A stretch of 64,000 nt of DNA from Pseudoclavibacter sp. RFBB5 (GTDB taxonomy: Bacteria; Actinomycetota; Actinomycetes; Actinomycetales; Microbacteriaceae): contig NZ_PSTZ01000010.1 of assembly GCF_002931555.1 (NCBI RefSeq), forward strand, positions 62,001 through 126,000. The letters run 5' to 3'. The position numbers and the translations under genes were made by a program. Of this stretch, positions 55,064 through 63,576 are shown piece after piece. The notes beneath the pieces were generated by a model, which was given only the letters and a program-made list of their open reading frames with translations, did no database searches and had not been told where the DNA came from. Numbering within the stretch: the stretch's first letter is position 1; every line of letters starts with the position of its first letter.

Positions 55064-56656
55064 TCAGCAGACCAGCCCCTCGGCGGGCACGGTGCCGTCG
55101 ATGAAGTAGGCGTCGACGGCACCGGTGATGCAGCTGTCGCCCTGCGTGTAGGCGAGGTGTCCCTCGCCCTCGAAGGTGAGCAGCGTGGCCGATTCGAGCT
55201 GCTCGGTCACGGCCTCCGCCCACGCGTACGGCGTGGCCGGGTCGCCGGTCGTGCCGATGACGAGGACCGGGTCGGCTCCCGCACCGGTGACGGGTGCGAG
55301 CTCGTTGGTGGACGGGAACGCCCACTGCTGGCAGGTCGTGTCTCCGAGCGCTTCGGGTCCTGGAATGCCGATCGGGGTCGACTCTGCGATCTGCCGGTTG
55401 AAGTCGGCGATCTTGGCGGGGTCGGTCTCGACCGGGTAGTCGAGGCAGTTGATGGCGGTGAAGGCCTCGAACATGTTGTCGGCGTAGGTGCCGTCTGGCC
55501 CGCGACCGTAGTAGGAGTCGCTGAGCGCGAAGAACCCTGCAGGGTCGCCCGCTGTCTCATAGGTGGCGAACGCGTCGCTCAGGTACGGCCAGCTCTGGTT
55601 GTTGTAGAGCGCCGAGCTGATGGCCGTGTCGATGACGCCGCTCGTGAGCTTCCGGCCGTCTGCGTTCACGGGGAGGGTGTCATCGGCCTCGGCCATGAGG
55701 GTGTTGATCTTCGCTATCGCCTCGTCCACTGTGCCGGTGAATGGGCAGCTCGTCGTCGTCAGGCAGTCTTCGAGGTAGGTGCGGGTGGCTTCACCGAAGG
55801 CGCCCTGCTGGGCGAGCACCACCTGGAACGTCGACAGGGTCGGGTCCGTGGCGCCGTCGAGCACGACGCGGCCGACCGTCTCCGGGAACATGTCGATGTA
55901 CTGGGCGCCGATGTCGGTGCCGTACGAGAACCCGAAGTAGTTGACCTTCGGGTCGCCGACGAGCGCGCGCAGCAGGTCGAGGTCCTGCACGGTGCTCTTC
56001 GTGTCGACGAACTCGAGGAGCGGTCCCGTGTTCTTGAGGCAGTCGTCGGCGAACTCCTTCGAGTTCGCGGTGACCTCCGCGATGATCTGCTCATCGGTCG
56101 CGGTGTCCGGATCGAGATCTTCGTTGACGCCATAGAACCACTCGTCCATGCCGGCATCGTCACGGCACTCGACCGCGCTCGACTCACCGACACCGCGCGG
56201 GTCCCAGCCCACGATGTCGAAATCCTCCATGAGCTCCGGCGTGAAGACGAACTGGGCGCTGTCGCGCACGAACGAGACGCCGGATGCTCCGGGACCGCCA
56301 GGGTTGGTGAAGATCGTCCCGATCGGGTTGCCGCTCGACGCGGGTACCTTCACCATGGCGAGCTCGATCTGCTCCGAGGTCCCGTCTGCCCAGTCCATCG
56401 GAGCTTCCGCGGTTGCGCACTCGAGACCGCCGCCGCACGCGTCCCAGCCGAGGTCCTGCTCGTAGAACGTCTGGATGCTGGGGTCGAGGCCGGTCGGGAC
56501 GACGTCGACGTCCTCCGTCTGCACGCCGCCACCGGAGCCTCCGCCGGCGAGCGTCGTCACGAGCGTGCATCCGCTGAGCAGGAAGACGACTGCTCCGGTC
56601 AGGAGCGAGGCGCCGATGCTGCGCGTCGCCGCGCGACGTCTGGTCGGTCTGGTCAT
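55064..56656 (-). CDS. Secreted alpha/beta-hydrolase lipoprotein (S33, tripeptidyl aminopeptidase-like)
   Basis: A 530-residue exported hydrolase. The signal peptide ends in LLSGC, so the mature protein is probably lipid-anchored. The catalytic fold shows the oxyanion segment NPGGPGASG, DPRGVGES, the nucleophile elbow GFSYGTDIG, and a C-terminal TAP-like domain with GTTGDPATPYAWAE (Asp) and GEGHLAY (His). Such enzymes (SlpD/SlpE, Tap) release N-terminal peptides outside the cell. Two late cysteines may form a disulfide. It overlaps holB by 4 nt, an odd coupling for a secreted enzyme. Confidence 0.88.
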   Translation of the reverse strand: MTRPTRRRAATRSIGASLLTGAVVFLLSGCTLVTTLAGGGSGGGVQTEDVDVVPTGLDPSIQTFYEQDLGWDACGGGLECATAEAPMDWADGTSEQIELAMVKVPASSGNPIGTIFTNPGGPGASGVSFVRDSAQFVFTPELMEDFDIVGWDPRGVGESSAVECRDDAGMDEWFYGVNEDLDPDTATDEQIIAEVTANSKEFADDCLKNTGPLLEFVDTKSTVQDLDLLRALVGDPKVNYFGFSYGTDIGAQYIDMFPETVGRVVLDGATDPTLSTFQVVLAQQGAFGEATRTYLEDCLTTTSCPFTGTVDEAIAKINTLMAEADDTLPVNADGRKLTSGVIDTAISSALYNNQSWPYLSDAFATYETAGDPAGFFALSDSYYGRGPDGTYADNMFEAFTAINCLDYPVETDPAKIADFNRQIAESTPIGIPGPEALGDTTCQQWAFPSTNELAPVTGAGADPVLVIGTTGDPATPYAWAEAVTEQLESATLLTFEGEGHLAYTQGDSCITGAVDAYFIDGTVPAEGLVC

Positions 56657-57822
56657 GATGCTCCCTGCTGCGATGGCGTCCAGCTGATCAAGAATGCCTC
56701 GAGGACGAGCGCCACAGGAACGTTTGCGGCGAGTCGTGCTCTGGCTTTGCTCGCCGCGTCGATGCTCGTGAGCACGTCGTCGGAGCTGCGCGAGCTCGTT
56801 GCAGATTCCAGTTCGTGCCGCCGGTGCTCGTTGACGAGCTCTACAGGGAGTGCCAGCTGCAGCATGAGCAGGTCTCGCAGCAGGGAGACCGAGTCGGTCA
56901 GGATGCGATCGATCGCATCGACCTGACCGCGCTTCGCTCTGCGCTTCTGATGCTCTTCGAGCTCACGGATCTGTCCGCGGAGCTGCCTCGGCACTGCCTG
57001 GCCCGGCGTGAGGCCGAGGGACCGGAATGCGGCTGACCGCTCCTTGTCGTCGCGGTCTGCCGCGTTGGCGGTGGCGTCCTCGTCGGCGATCGCGACGAGC
57101 TGTGCTGCCTTCCGGACGGCGTCGCCGGTCGTGCGGATGTCGAGCAGGCCGTCGAGGGACGCGTCACGGCGACCCCACGCGTCTTCGCTCGTGGCGAGTC
57201 GTTTGGCCATGCCGACGTGGCTCTGCGCCTCGCGGGCGGCACGCAGGGCGACTTCCGGCTCGATGCCGTCGCGACGCACGAGCAGCCCGGCGACGTCTCG
57301 AACCTCCGGCACCCGAAGCCGCACGCTGCGCACGCGTGAGCGGATGGTCGGCAGCAGGTCGGCCTCGCTCGGCGCGCAGAGCACCCACACGGTCGACTCC
57401 GGTGGCTCTTCGATGGCCTTGAGCAGCGTGTTCGAGGTGCGTGCGACCATGCGGTCGGCGTCTTCGACGAGGATGACCCGGTAGCGCCCGGTCATCGGCG
57501 ACATGGATGCGCGCTCCACGAGTTCGCGTGCCGTCTTGATGTCGAGCTGCACGGTTTCCGTGACGACGGCCGTGAGGTCGGGGTGCGAGCGGGCGCGCAC
57601 CTGAACGCAGGACGGGCACACGCCGCATCCGTCGTTCGGGCACAGCAGTGCCGCCGCGAAGGCGTAGCCCATGTTGCTTCGACCGGAACCGGGTGGGCCG
57701 GTGATGAGCCACGAGTTCGTCATGCCGCTCGTGTCCACTGCACCGCGTTTGGATGCCTTCGCCGCGTTCGAGAACAGGGCGATCGCGTCGTCCTGACCGG
57801 AGAGGTCGTCCCAGACGGTCAT
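56653..57822 (-). CDS. holB: DNA polymerase III delta-prime subunit
   Basis: A 389-residue clamp-loader subunit. The AAA+ P-loop reads GPPGSGRSN, with arginine for the Walker lysine, as expected for the non-hydrolysing delta-prime. Zinc cysteines C61, C66, C69 and C72 lie in CPNDGCGVCPSC. It is followed by VILVEDADRM and TLLKAIEEPPESTVWVL (sensor region). Two nucleotides separate it from tmk, a common actinobacterial arrangement. Confidence 0.93.
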   Translation of the reverse strand: MTVWDDLSGQDDAIALFSNAAKASKRGAVDTSGMTNSWLITGPPGSGRSNMGYAFAAALLCPNDGCGVCPSCVQVRARSHPDLTAVVTETVQLDIKTARELVERASMSPMTGRYRVILVEDADRMVARTSNTLLKAIEEPPESTVWVLCAPSEADLLPTIRSRVRSVRLRVPEVRDVAGLLVRRDGIEPEVALRAAREAQSHVGMAKRLATSEDAWGRRDASLDGLLDIRTTGDAVRKAAQLVAIADEDATANAADRDDKERSAAFRSLGLTPGQAVPRQLRGQIRELEEHQKRRAKRGQVDAIDRILTDSVSLLRDLLMLQLALPVELVNEHRRHELESATSSRSSDDVLTSIDAASKARARLAANVPVALVLEAFLISWTPSQQGAS

Positions 57823-57824
57823 GG

Positions 57825-58463
57825 CTACTCGCCGACCGGGCGCCGCTCGAGGAGCTCGGCGACGCGGGTGCGGATGCGCTCAGCCACGTGCTCTCGCGGC
57901 TGGGTCGCGTCGATCACGAGGAACCTGTCCGGGTCGGCGGCGGCAAGGCCGAGGAAGGCGGAGCGGACGGCGTCGTGGAAATGCTTCGATTCGGCTTCGA
58001 GCCGGTCGTAGGTGCCGCGGGTCGCGCCGATACGTCGGCGCCCTTCGTCCGGATCGAGGTCGAAGAGCACGGTGAGGTCGGGGAGCAGGCCGCGCGCGGC
58101 CCACAGGGAGAGGTCCCTGACCTCGTCGGCGCCGAGCTCGCGCCCCGTGCCCTGGTAGGCGATCGAGGAGTCGAGGTAGCGGTCCTGCACGACGACGTCG
58201 CCGCGTTCGAGCGCTGGTCGGACGACGGTGGCGATGTGGTGTGCACGGTCGGCGGCGTACAGGAGCGCCTCGGCCCTGGCATCCATGTGACCCTTGCGGT
58301 GCAGCACAAGTTCCCGGATGTCGGCGCCGAGGTCGGTGCCGCCCGGTTCGCGCGTGCGCACGACCGTCTGCCCGAGGGCCGCCAGCCATTCCTCGAGCAG
58401 GGCCGAGTGCGTCGACTTGCCCGCGCCGTCGCCGCCCTCGAGGGTGATGAAGAGGCCCGTCAT
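57825..58463 (-). CDS. tmk: Thymidylate kinase
   Basis: A 212-residue kinase making dTDP from dTMP. The P-loop EGGDGAGKST is at 9-18, the substrate-binding TREPGGTDLG follows, DRYLDSSIAYQG is the DRY motif, and FDLDPDEGRRRIG covers the lid region. It overlaps topA by 4 nt and is followed by holB, so precursor supply and replication genes are coupled. Confidence 0.95.
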   Translation of the reverse strand: MTGLFITLEGGDGAGKSTHSALLEEWLAALGQTVVRTREPGGTDLGADIRELVLHRKGHMDARAEALLYAADRAHHIATVVRPALERGDVVVQDRYLDSSIAYQGTGRELGADEVRDLSLWAARGLLPDLTVLFDLDPDEGRRRIGATRGTYDRLEAESKHFHDAVRSAFLGLAAADPDRFLVIDATQPREHVAERIRTRVAELLERRPVGE

Positions 58464-61357
58464 TCGCTGCTTGCTGCCCCGCTGGCCTTGGCCGCAGGCT
58501 TCTTGGCAGGCGCGCGCTTCGCGGCAGGCTTCTTCGCTGCGGTCGTCTTGGTCGCCGCCGCCTTGGAGGCAGCTGGCTTCTTGGCGGCGGGCTTCTTCGC
58601 TGCCGGCTTCTTCGCGGCCGTGGTCTTGCGCTTGACAGGACCCTTGGCACGCTTGTCGGCGAGCATCTGCACGGCTTCCTCGAACGTGACGTCCTCCGGG
58701 TTGGCGCCGCGCGACACGGTCACGTTGGTCTCGCCGTCGGTGACGTACGGACCGAAGCGACCGTCCTTGATCTTGATCGGCTTGCCGCTCACGGGGTCGG
58801 CCTCGAACTCCTTGATGGCCGCCTTCGTGGTGCGTGCCCCGTACTTGGGCTGCGCGAAGAGCTCGTGCGCGGCCTCGAGCGTGACGGTGAAGATCTCGTC
58901 CTCGCTCGTGAGCGACCGCGTGTCGGTGCCCTTCTTCAGGTACGGCCCGTACCGGCCGTTCTGGGCCGTGATCTCGGCACCCGTCTCGGCGTCGACGCCG
59001 ACCACTCTGGGCAGCTCGAGCAGCCCGATCGCCTGCTCGTAGGTGACCTGCTCTGGGATCATCGACTTGAAGAGCGACGCCGTGCGTGGCTTCTCGGCAG
59101 CGGCGGCCTTCTTGGCGCGCGGCTTCTTGACTGGACGCCCCTCGGCAGCGGCGGCTTTCGCCTCGGCCTCTTCGGCGAGTGCCTTGGCCTTGGCCTCAGC
59201 CTCTGCGGCGGCCTCCTCGGCCTCCGACGGAGCCTCGGTCACGTACGGGCCGAAACGGCCGTCCTTCACGACGATGCGCTTGCCGGTCTCGGGGACGACG
59301 CCCAGCACGCGATCCGTCTGGATAGGTGCTTCGACGAGCTCGATCGCTTTCTCTGCGGTCAGCTCGTCGGGGGCCAGGTCTTCTGGGACGTTGACGCGCC
59401 TCGGGGTCTCGCCTTCCGTCTCCGGAGCGACCTCGAGGTAGGGGCCGTAGCGGCCGATGCGAAGGACGATGCCGTCGGCGAGCGGGGTCGAGTTGATCTC
59501 GCGGGCATCGATCTCGCCGAGGTTGTCGATGACGCCGCGGAGTCCCTTGTGGTCGTCGGTTCCGAAGTAGAACCCGCGCAGCCAGTCGTTGCGCTGCTCG
59601 GTGCCGGCGGCGATGCGGTCGAGGTCGCCTTCCATCTGCGCCGTGAAGTTGTACTCGACGAGGTCGTGGAAGTGCTCTTCGAGGAGACGCACGACGGAGA
59701 ATGCCGTCCAGCTGGGGACGAGCGCGCTGCCGCGCGGCGCGACGTACCCGCGGTCGATGATGGTGGAGATGATGGATGCGTACGTCGACGGGCGGCCGAT
59801 GCCGAGCTCGTCGAGCGTCTTGACGAGGCTCGCCTCCGTGTAGCGCGGGGGCGGACTGGTCTCGTGGCTCTTGGCGTCTGCCGTCTCCGGATCGAGCTTC
59901 TGCCCCTTGGTGAGCGGCGGCAGCTTCGCTTCTGCGGTGGTCGAGTCGTCGCGCGCCTCGTCTTTCCCCTCCTCGTAGGCGGCGAGGAAGCCGCGGAAGG
60001 TGATGACGGTGCCGGACGCCTGGAACTCGGCGACGCGGCTCGTGACGGTGCCCTGCGCATCGGAGACGTCGATGGGCGAGGCGTCGATCGTGACGGTCGC
60101 CGTCTGCCCCTTGGCGTCGGCCATCTGCGAGGCGATGGTGCGCTTCCAGATGAGGTCGTACAGCTTGAAGTCGTTGGGGCTCAGCTTGGGCCGAAGCTCG
60201 CTTGGCAGCGCGAACGTGGAGCCGGCCGGCCTCACGGCCTCGTGCGCTTCCTGCGCGTTCTTCGACTTCGAGCCGTAGAGGCGGGGAGCCGATGGAACCG
60301 TCTCGGCCCCGTAGAGCTTGGCGGCCTGCGTGCGTGCAGCGTTGAGCGCCTGCGATGACAGTGACGAGGAGTCGGTACGCATGTACGTGATGTACCCGTT
60401 CTCGTACAGCGACTGCGCGACGCTCATCGTCTGGCGTGCGGTGAAGCGCAGCTTGCGGGCGGCCTCCTGCTGCAGGGTCGAGGTCGTGAACGGCGCGGCG
60501 GGGCGTCGAGTGTACGGCTTGGACTCGACGGAGGACACCGTGACGGGAACCGTGCCGGCCGTGAGCTGCACGGTCAACGTGGTCGCCTCGGCTTCACCGA
60601 GGATCACGGACGAGTTCTTGAGCACTCCATGGTCGTCGAAGTCGCGTCCGGTGGCGACGCGCTCGCCGTCGAGCTTCGTCAGACGGGCGACGAAGGCCGA
60701 CCCTTCCTTCCCCTGCTCGGGCGCGAAGCGGGCTTCGACTCCCCAGTAGCTGGCCTTCACGAACGCGAGCCGCTCGCGCTCGCGGTCGACGATGAGGCGT
60801 GTCGCCGCTGACTGCACGCGGCCGGCGGAGAGTCCGGGGCCGACCTTGCGCCACAGCACGGGCGACACCTCGTAGCCGTAGAGGCGGTCGAGGATGCGCC
60901 TGGTCTCCTGCGCGTCGACGAGGTGCACGTCGATGTCGCGCGTGCGGTCCTTCGCGGCTTCGATCGCCTCGCGGGTGATCTCGTGGAACACCATGCGCTT
61001 GACGGGGACCTTCGGCTGGAGCACCTGCAGGAGGTGCCAGGCGATGGCCTCTCCTTCGCGGTCCTCATCAGTTGCGAGGATGAGCTCGTCGGCGTCCTTG
61101 AGCGCCCGCTTGAGCTCGGCGACGGTCTTCTTCTTCTGGTCGGAGACCACGTAGTACGGCTCGAACCCGTTGTCGACGTCGACGCTGAACTTCCCGAGAG
61201 AGCCCTTCTTGAGCTCTGGCGGGAGGTTCTTGGGCTCGATGAGGTCGCGGATGTGTCCGACGCTGGCGAGCACGGTGTAGTCATCACCGAGATACTGCGA
61301 GATGCTCTTCACTTTGGTCGGCGACTCGACGATGACCAGTGTGTTGCTGCCTGACAC
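58460..61357 (-). CDS. topA: DNA topoisomerase I
   Basis: A 965-residue type IA topoisomerase that relaxes negative supercoils. The toprim domain has LVIVESPTKVKSI and LATDEDREGEAIAW. The catalytic Tyr325 is in NGYITYMRTDSS. Several C-terminal toprim-like repeats (GRYGPYL, GRFGPYV) are followed by a lysine-alanine-proline tail with repeated KKPAA units, as usual for actinobacterial TopA without zinc fingers. The start is GTG 61357, with AAGGA six bases upstream. It heads the topA-tmk-holB run. Confidence 0.96.
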   Translation of the reverse strand: MSGSNTLVIVESPTKVKSISQYLGDDYTVLASVGHIRDLIEPKNLPPELKKGSLGKFSVDVDNGFEPYYVVSDQKKKTVAELKRALKDADELILATDEDREGEAIAWHLLQVLQPKVPVKRMVFHEITREAIEAAKDRTRDIDVHLVDAQETRRILDRLYGYEVSPVLWRKVGPGLSAGRVQSAATRLIVDRERERLAFVKASYWGVEARFAPEQGKEGSAFVARLTKLDGERVATGRDFDDHGVLKNSSVILGEAEATTLTVQLTAGTVPVTVSSVESKPYTRRPAAPFTTSTLQQEAARKLRFTARQTMSVAQSLYENGYITYMRTDSSSLSSQALNAARTQAAKLYGAETVPSAPRLYGSKSKNAQEAHEAVRPAGSTFALPSELRPKLSPNDFKLYDLIWKRTIASQMADAKGQTATVTIDASPIDVSDAQGTVTSRVAEFQASGTVITFRGFLAAYEEGKDEARDDSTTAEAKLPPLTKGQKLDPETADAKSHETSPPPRYTEASLVKTLDELGIGRPSTYASIISTIIDRGYVAPRGSALVPSWTAFSVVRLLEEHFHDLVEYNFTAQMEGDLDRIAAGTEQRNDWLRGFYFGTDDHKGLRGVIDNLGEIDAREINSTPLADGIVLRIGRYGPYLEVAPETEGETPRRVNVPEDLAPDELTAEKAIELVEAPIQTDRVLGVVPETGKRIVVKDGRFGPYVTEAPSEAEEAAAEAEAKAKALAEEAEAKAAAAEGRPVKKPRAKKAAAAEKPRTASLFKSMIPEQVTYEQAIGLLELPRVVGVDAETGAEITAQNGRYGPYLKKGTDTRSLTSEDEIFTVTLEAAHELFAQPKYGARTTKAAIKEFEADPVSGKPIKIKDGRFGPYVTDGETNVTVSRGANPEDVTFEEAVQMLADKRAKGPVKRKTTAAKKPAAKKPAAKKPAASKAAATKTTAAKKPAAKRAPAKKPAAKASGAASSE

Positions 61358-61446
61358 AAGCGTTCCTTGGATGGGTCTGCGTGCTCTCGCACGACGATTC
61401 CGGCTGGCCGGAGTTATGTGGGGGCTGTTGCCACCCGTCGGCGCCC

Positions 61447-61452
61447 ATTATA
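61447..61452 (-). promoter_or_regulatory. -10 element of topA (consensus TATAAT)
   Basis: TATAAT on the minus strand, about 90 nt before the topA GTG, inside an AT-richer patch. It gives a leader of ~80 nt. No matching -35 was found. Confidence 0.5.
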
Positions 61453-61526
61453 TGGATGGGCTGGTACATGGACGGGGTGGCTGGGCGGAAGGCCTCCGAC
61501 TGCCGGCGGCTCCGCTTCACGGCTTC

Positions 61527-61895
61527 TCAGTGAGGTGGCGGTCCTGCCCTCGACGGTTCCGAAAAGACGAACGGGCCGGACTCTACACGAACTCGCACAA
61601 CGGCCTCACGGCCGCTGACCGTGCAGGCTTCGAGCGAGGCACCGTTGGCGGCGACGATGCGGGTGGCTTCGGCGCACGGGTCCCCCGGCTTCAGCCCGGA
61701 TGCGACGTCGGCCGCGGCCAGCGCGCCCGCGTCGGCTGCGGCGTGCGCGGCCTGTCTTGCTGGGAAGGCGGCGAGCACGCTGACGGCTCCGACGGTGAGT
61801 GCAAGAAGAAGGAGGGAGACCGCCAGCACGACGACCCCACCGGCGCCCCGGTCTCCGCCCAGGCAGCGGAGAGGTGCCGACGCTTCGGCGCTCAT
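61527..61895 (-). CDS. TadE-like secretion-neighbourhood protein (Rv3654c type)
   Basis: A 122-residue protein with one N-terminal transmembrane helix (GVVVLAVSLLLLALTVGAVSVLAA, ~22-45), then the AAHAAADAGALAAADVA repeat-like helix typical of TadE/TadG minor pilins, and a short extracellular part with two cysteines. In M. tuberculosis the corresponding gene ends the tad cluster next to topA. Overlaps tadE by 4 nt (ATGA). Confidence 0.82.
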   Translation of the reverse strand: MSAEASAPLRCLGGDRGAGGVVVLAVSLLLLALTVGAVSVLAAFPARQAAHAAADAGALAAADVASGLKPGDPCAEATRIVAANGASLEACTVSGREAVVRVRVESGPFVFSEPSRAGPPPH

Positions 61896-62260
61896 CGTCC
61901 GCCGCCGAGCGCGCACGCGCGGGCGCCGACATCCACAGGGAGCACGCGCTCCCCGAGGATGAGTGGCGTGGACGCCCGCGCACAGACGAGGCCGTCCGCG
62001 CGACTGATCTCAAGGTGCGCGTCTGGTACGAGCGAATGCACGTGCTCGCGAGCGACGGCCTCGTCGTCCCCACGTGCCACGAGCCTGACAGCGTCGGCGA
62101 CGGCGTCCTGCAACCGGACTTGCACGACGACGCCCTGCAGTCCCGTGAGGCAGAAGGCGAGCAGGAGGACGACGGCGGGTGCCACGATGGCGAACTCCGC
62201 CGTCGCCGAGCCACGCTGGGAGCTCGCGGGCAGGAGCCATCGGGGCACCCGACGCATCAT
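61892..62260 (-). CDS. tadE: TadE-family minor pilin
   Basis: A 122-residue TadE-like protein. A short basic lead is followed by QRGSATAEFAIVAPAVVLLLAF, with the glutamate at position +5 of the hydrophobic helix that marks type IV/Flp prepilins, then an extracellular domain with two cysteines. Part of the Flp/Tad apparatus. Coupled to both neighbours by 4-nt overlaps. Confidence 0.85.
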   Translation of the reverse strand: MMRRVPRWLLPASSQRGSATAEFAIVAPAVVLLLAFCLTGLQGVVVQVRLQDAVADAVRLVARGDDEAVAREHVHSLVPDAHLEISRADGLVCARASTPLILGERVLPVDVGARACALGGGR

Positions 62261-62475
62261 TCGTCCAGCGTGAGGGCGGTGCGGATGATGTTCTCGAGCA
62301 AGCCCCTGACCTCGTCGCTCTGCATGATGACGACGAGGAGCCCCGCGAACGCGACGGCTGCCATCGTCGCGATCGCGTACTCGGCCGTCGCGGCCCCCTC
62401 GTCATCGCGCATCCACTGCCGGAGTCTGCTCAACAGGCCTCGGGATGCGTCGCCGAAGGTCGTGATCTGGAACAT
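62257..62475 (-). CDS. Flp pilin-like protein (DUF4244 type)
   Basis: A 72-residue pilin-like subunit: a charged lead (~27 residues), then DEGAATAEYAIATMAAVAFAGLLVVI, where the Glu-Tyr pair within the hydrophobic helix is the Flp pilin hallmark, and a short tail. Probably the major pilin or a secreted pseudopilin of this locus. Confidence 0.85.
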   Translation of the reverse strand: MFQITTFGDASRGLLSRLRQWMRDDEGAATAEYAIATMAAVAFAGLLVVIMQSDEVRGLLENIIRTALTLDE

Positions 62476-62535
62476 GGGTGTACCTCTCTTATTACGTATT
62501 GACGGTTGGAATGCGGCACGGGCGTATCGGGCGGC

Positions 62536-63576
62536 TCAGAGCCGCGAGATGGTCTGGGTCACGACGGCGAGGATGAGCGGAGCGACGCCGAGCAGGAGAA
62601 AGGCCGGGAGCACGCACAGGCCGAGCGGCAGCATGAGGCGCACGCCGAGTTCGGCCGCTTTCCTGCTCGACGCGGCGCGCGCGTCGCGTCGCTCGAGCGC
62701 GGCTTCGCTGCGCAAGAGGGATGCGGCGGGCACCCCAGCGTCGCGGGCGAGCTCCAGCACTCGGTCGACGCACCCGCCGCCCAGGCCGGTTCGAGCCTCC
62801 GAACGCCCGTCGGTTCCGAGCGCCGCGTCATCGAGCGCGCGTTGCACAAGCGGGCGGACCGCGGCGACGGATGTGCCTCCAAGCATCCCGAGCGCCGTCA
62901 GGTCCAGGGCGAGGCCTGGCAGCTGCTCTCGTCGGGAAGCCGCTGCGATGAGTGCCCTGTTCCAGAGGTGCGCGGCGACCATGAGGGCGACCCCTCCGCC
63001 GAGACAGGCGAGGCCGATCGGCGTGCCGAAGAGCATCCCGAGGCTGTCGAAGCCGAGTGCGAGCCCGAGGAGGACTCCGACGGCGGGCAACGCCATGACC
63101 AGCCGCGCGGCGCTGCTCGGGCCCGCGAGCGCGAGTTGCACCTCCCGCTCGGAGGCGCCGAAGTCGCGGAACGTCTGGGCCAGTTCGCCGAGGCCCCGGG
63201 CAAGCGGGGCCCCCGTGGTCTCGGCGAGGGACCAGGCGCAGCCGAGGGCTCGCCAGCTCGGCTCATCGTGCTCCCGGAGCATCGCACCGACTCGCTTGCC
63301 AGCGCGCACGCCTCTCGCGATGGTGAGCTCGACGGGATCGCTGGTGGCGGCGCGCCACCGCGCGGGGCGAGGAATCCTCAGGCGGAGCCTGCCCTCCACC
63401 CAGGATGCGAGCCGCCTCCAGGCGATTCGTCCGGACCTCGGTGATTCTTCGGAGGCGGCGAAGCTCGCCACGTGCTGCCACGCGGAATCCGCTGTGGTGC
63501 CGCCTGCGAGCAGGGCTGCGAGTCGCTCGACGACCGCCGCGGTGCGCTCGGCAGCGTCGACATCGTGCTGGGTCAT
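62536..63576 (-). CDS. Tad secretion inner-membrane protein (T2SSF domain, TadB/TadC type)
   Basis: A 346-residue membrane platform protein. The T2SSF domain occupies about 95-210 (LAETTGAPLARGLGELAQTFRDF), with hydrophobic helix pairs near 157-200 and at the C-terminus (LMLPLGLCVLPAFLLLGVAPLILAVVTQTI). Other actinobacteria have separate TadB and TadC genes here. Only this one protein is present, and it looks like a combined form. Overlaps the ATPase gene by 4 nt. Confidence 0.82.
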   Translation of the reverse strand: MTQHDVDAAERTAAVVERLAALLAGGTTADSAWQHVASFAASEESPRSGRIAWRRLASWVEGRLRLRIPRPARWRAATSDPVELTIARGVRAGKRVGAMLREHDEPSWRALGCAWSLAETTGAPLARGLGELAQTFRDFGASEREVQLALAGPSSAARLVMALPAVGVLLGLALGFDSLGMLFGTPIGLACLGGGVALMVAAHLWNRALIAAASRREQLPGLALDLTALGMLGGTSVAAVRPLVQRALDDAALGTDGRSEARTGLGGGCVDRVLELARDAGVPAASLLRSEAALERRDARAASSRKAAELGVRLMLPLGLCVLPAFLLLGVAPLILAVVTQTISRL